In this document: one piece after another, positions 5,366-5,446 of the stretch
Layout of the letters: every line of letters begins with the position of its first letter
How positions within the stretch are numbered: the first letter of the stretch is position 1
Assembly: GCF_001424185.1 (NCBI RefSeq)
Contig: NZ_LMOM01000072.1
Span: forward strand, 1-5,446
Direction: 5' to 3'
From: Deinococcus sp. Leaf326
Lineage (GTDB): Bacteria > Deinococcota > Deinococci > Deinococcales > Deinococcaceae
Length of the DNA: 5,446 bases
The notes under the pieces: generated by a model
Seen by the model: only the letters and a program-made list of their open reading frames with translations
What the model was told of the DNA's origin: nothing
The model's database searches: none
Translations under genes and position numbers: made by a program

Positions 5366-5446
5366 TCAGCCCGCCTGAAACAGGCGGGCGTATTCATTCG
5401 GTGAGCGGTCTTCCAGAGAGCTGTGTGGGCGAACCTCAGTGTAGTC
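5366..5446 (-). CDS. IS3-family transposase (OrfB, integrase core), C-terminal fragment
   Basis: The last 26 codons are present, reading in from the right edge: DYTEVRPHSSLEDRSP, then NEYARLFQAG and a TGA stop at 5366-5368. The Y-x-x-x-RPHSSL-x-x-RSP-x-E-(Y/F)-A pattern is the hallmark C-terminal tail of IS3-family DDE transposases, which cut and join element ends. The catalytic DDE residues and OrfA lie outside the window, so whether the element is intact cannot be judged. The frame itself is clean to its stop. Confidence 0.88.
   Translation of the reverse strand, partial: DYTEVRPHSSLEDRSPNEYARLFQAG
5369..5389 (-). terminator. Perfect hairpin overlapping the transposase stop
   Basis: GCCCGCCTG (5369-5377) pairs perfectly with CAGGCGGGC (5381-5389) across a 3-base AAA loop. 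On the minus strand it covers the final transposase codons up to the base before the stop. No T-tract follows. It could slow or end transcription at the element's end, or stabilise the transposase mRNA. Confidence 0.4.

Larger units (their letters stand above)
5317..5446 (-). mobile_element. Terminal part of an IS3-family insertion sequence (continues past the right edge)
   Basis: The element is identified by the transposase C-terminus it carries. The likely tip is at 5317: reading inward on the plus strand, TGAGGTTCCCCCCTCGG begins with the 5'-TGA and C-rich run common at IS3-family ends. It lies 49 bases from the transposase stop, a typical distance. The other end and any target duplication are outside the window, so the boundary is provisional. 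Confidence 0.6.

Overview
The window looks like part of a Deinococcus genome. The clearest evidence is a gene for an HU nucleoid protein with a long Lys/Ala/Pro-rich N-terminal tail and a [11 protein letters not shown]…ARTGVRPGT core, the form I know from Deinococcus. High G+C, an RCC1-repeat lipoprotein and an insertion sequence fit that assignment; the genus is inferred, not proven.

Layout from left to right. Bases 1-98 hold nothing I recognise. Bases 117-1631 (+) encode seven RCC1-type repeats, but the gene has lost its 5' end: no signal peptide, no visible ribosome site, and its similarity to the paralogue runs upstream of the only available start codon. After a 152-base gap with strong hairpins comes the HU gene (1784-2179, +), closed by a textbook terminator. 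A 350-base gap with several inverted repeats follows. Bases 2573-4765 (-) encode the intact paralogue, a 730-residue lipoprotein with a seven-blade RCC1 propeller. The two RCC1 genes converge, so the HU gene sits between two long, diverged inverted repeats. Just upstream of the lipoprotein, on the same strand and 2 bases from its start, is a small reading frame (4768-4956). It carries the full YxxPxLxxxGxWxxxT pattern of lasso-type RiPP leader peptides, but no lasso-compatible core. A probable -10 box lies upstream of it. Bases 5023-5316 are mostly featureless apart from hairpins and a possible gene fragment. From about 5317 to the right edge lies the end of an IS3-family element, with the last 26 codons of its transposase on the minus strand.

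How the parts may work together. The minus-strand pair (leader-like peptide plus lipoprotein) looks like a two-gene, translationally coupled operon exporting a cell-surface beta-propeller. The plus-strand RCC1 copy looks like a decayed or silent relative that could donate repeat units by recombination. HU is a housekeeping chromatin protein and is probably independent of both. The peptide-lipoprotein pair is the most novel-looking element here.
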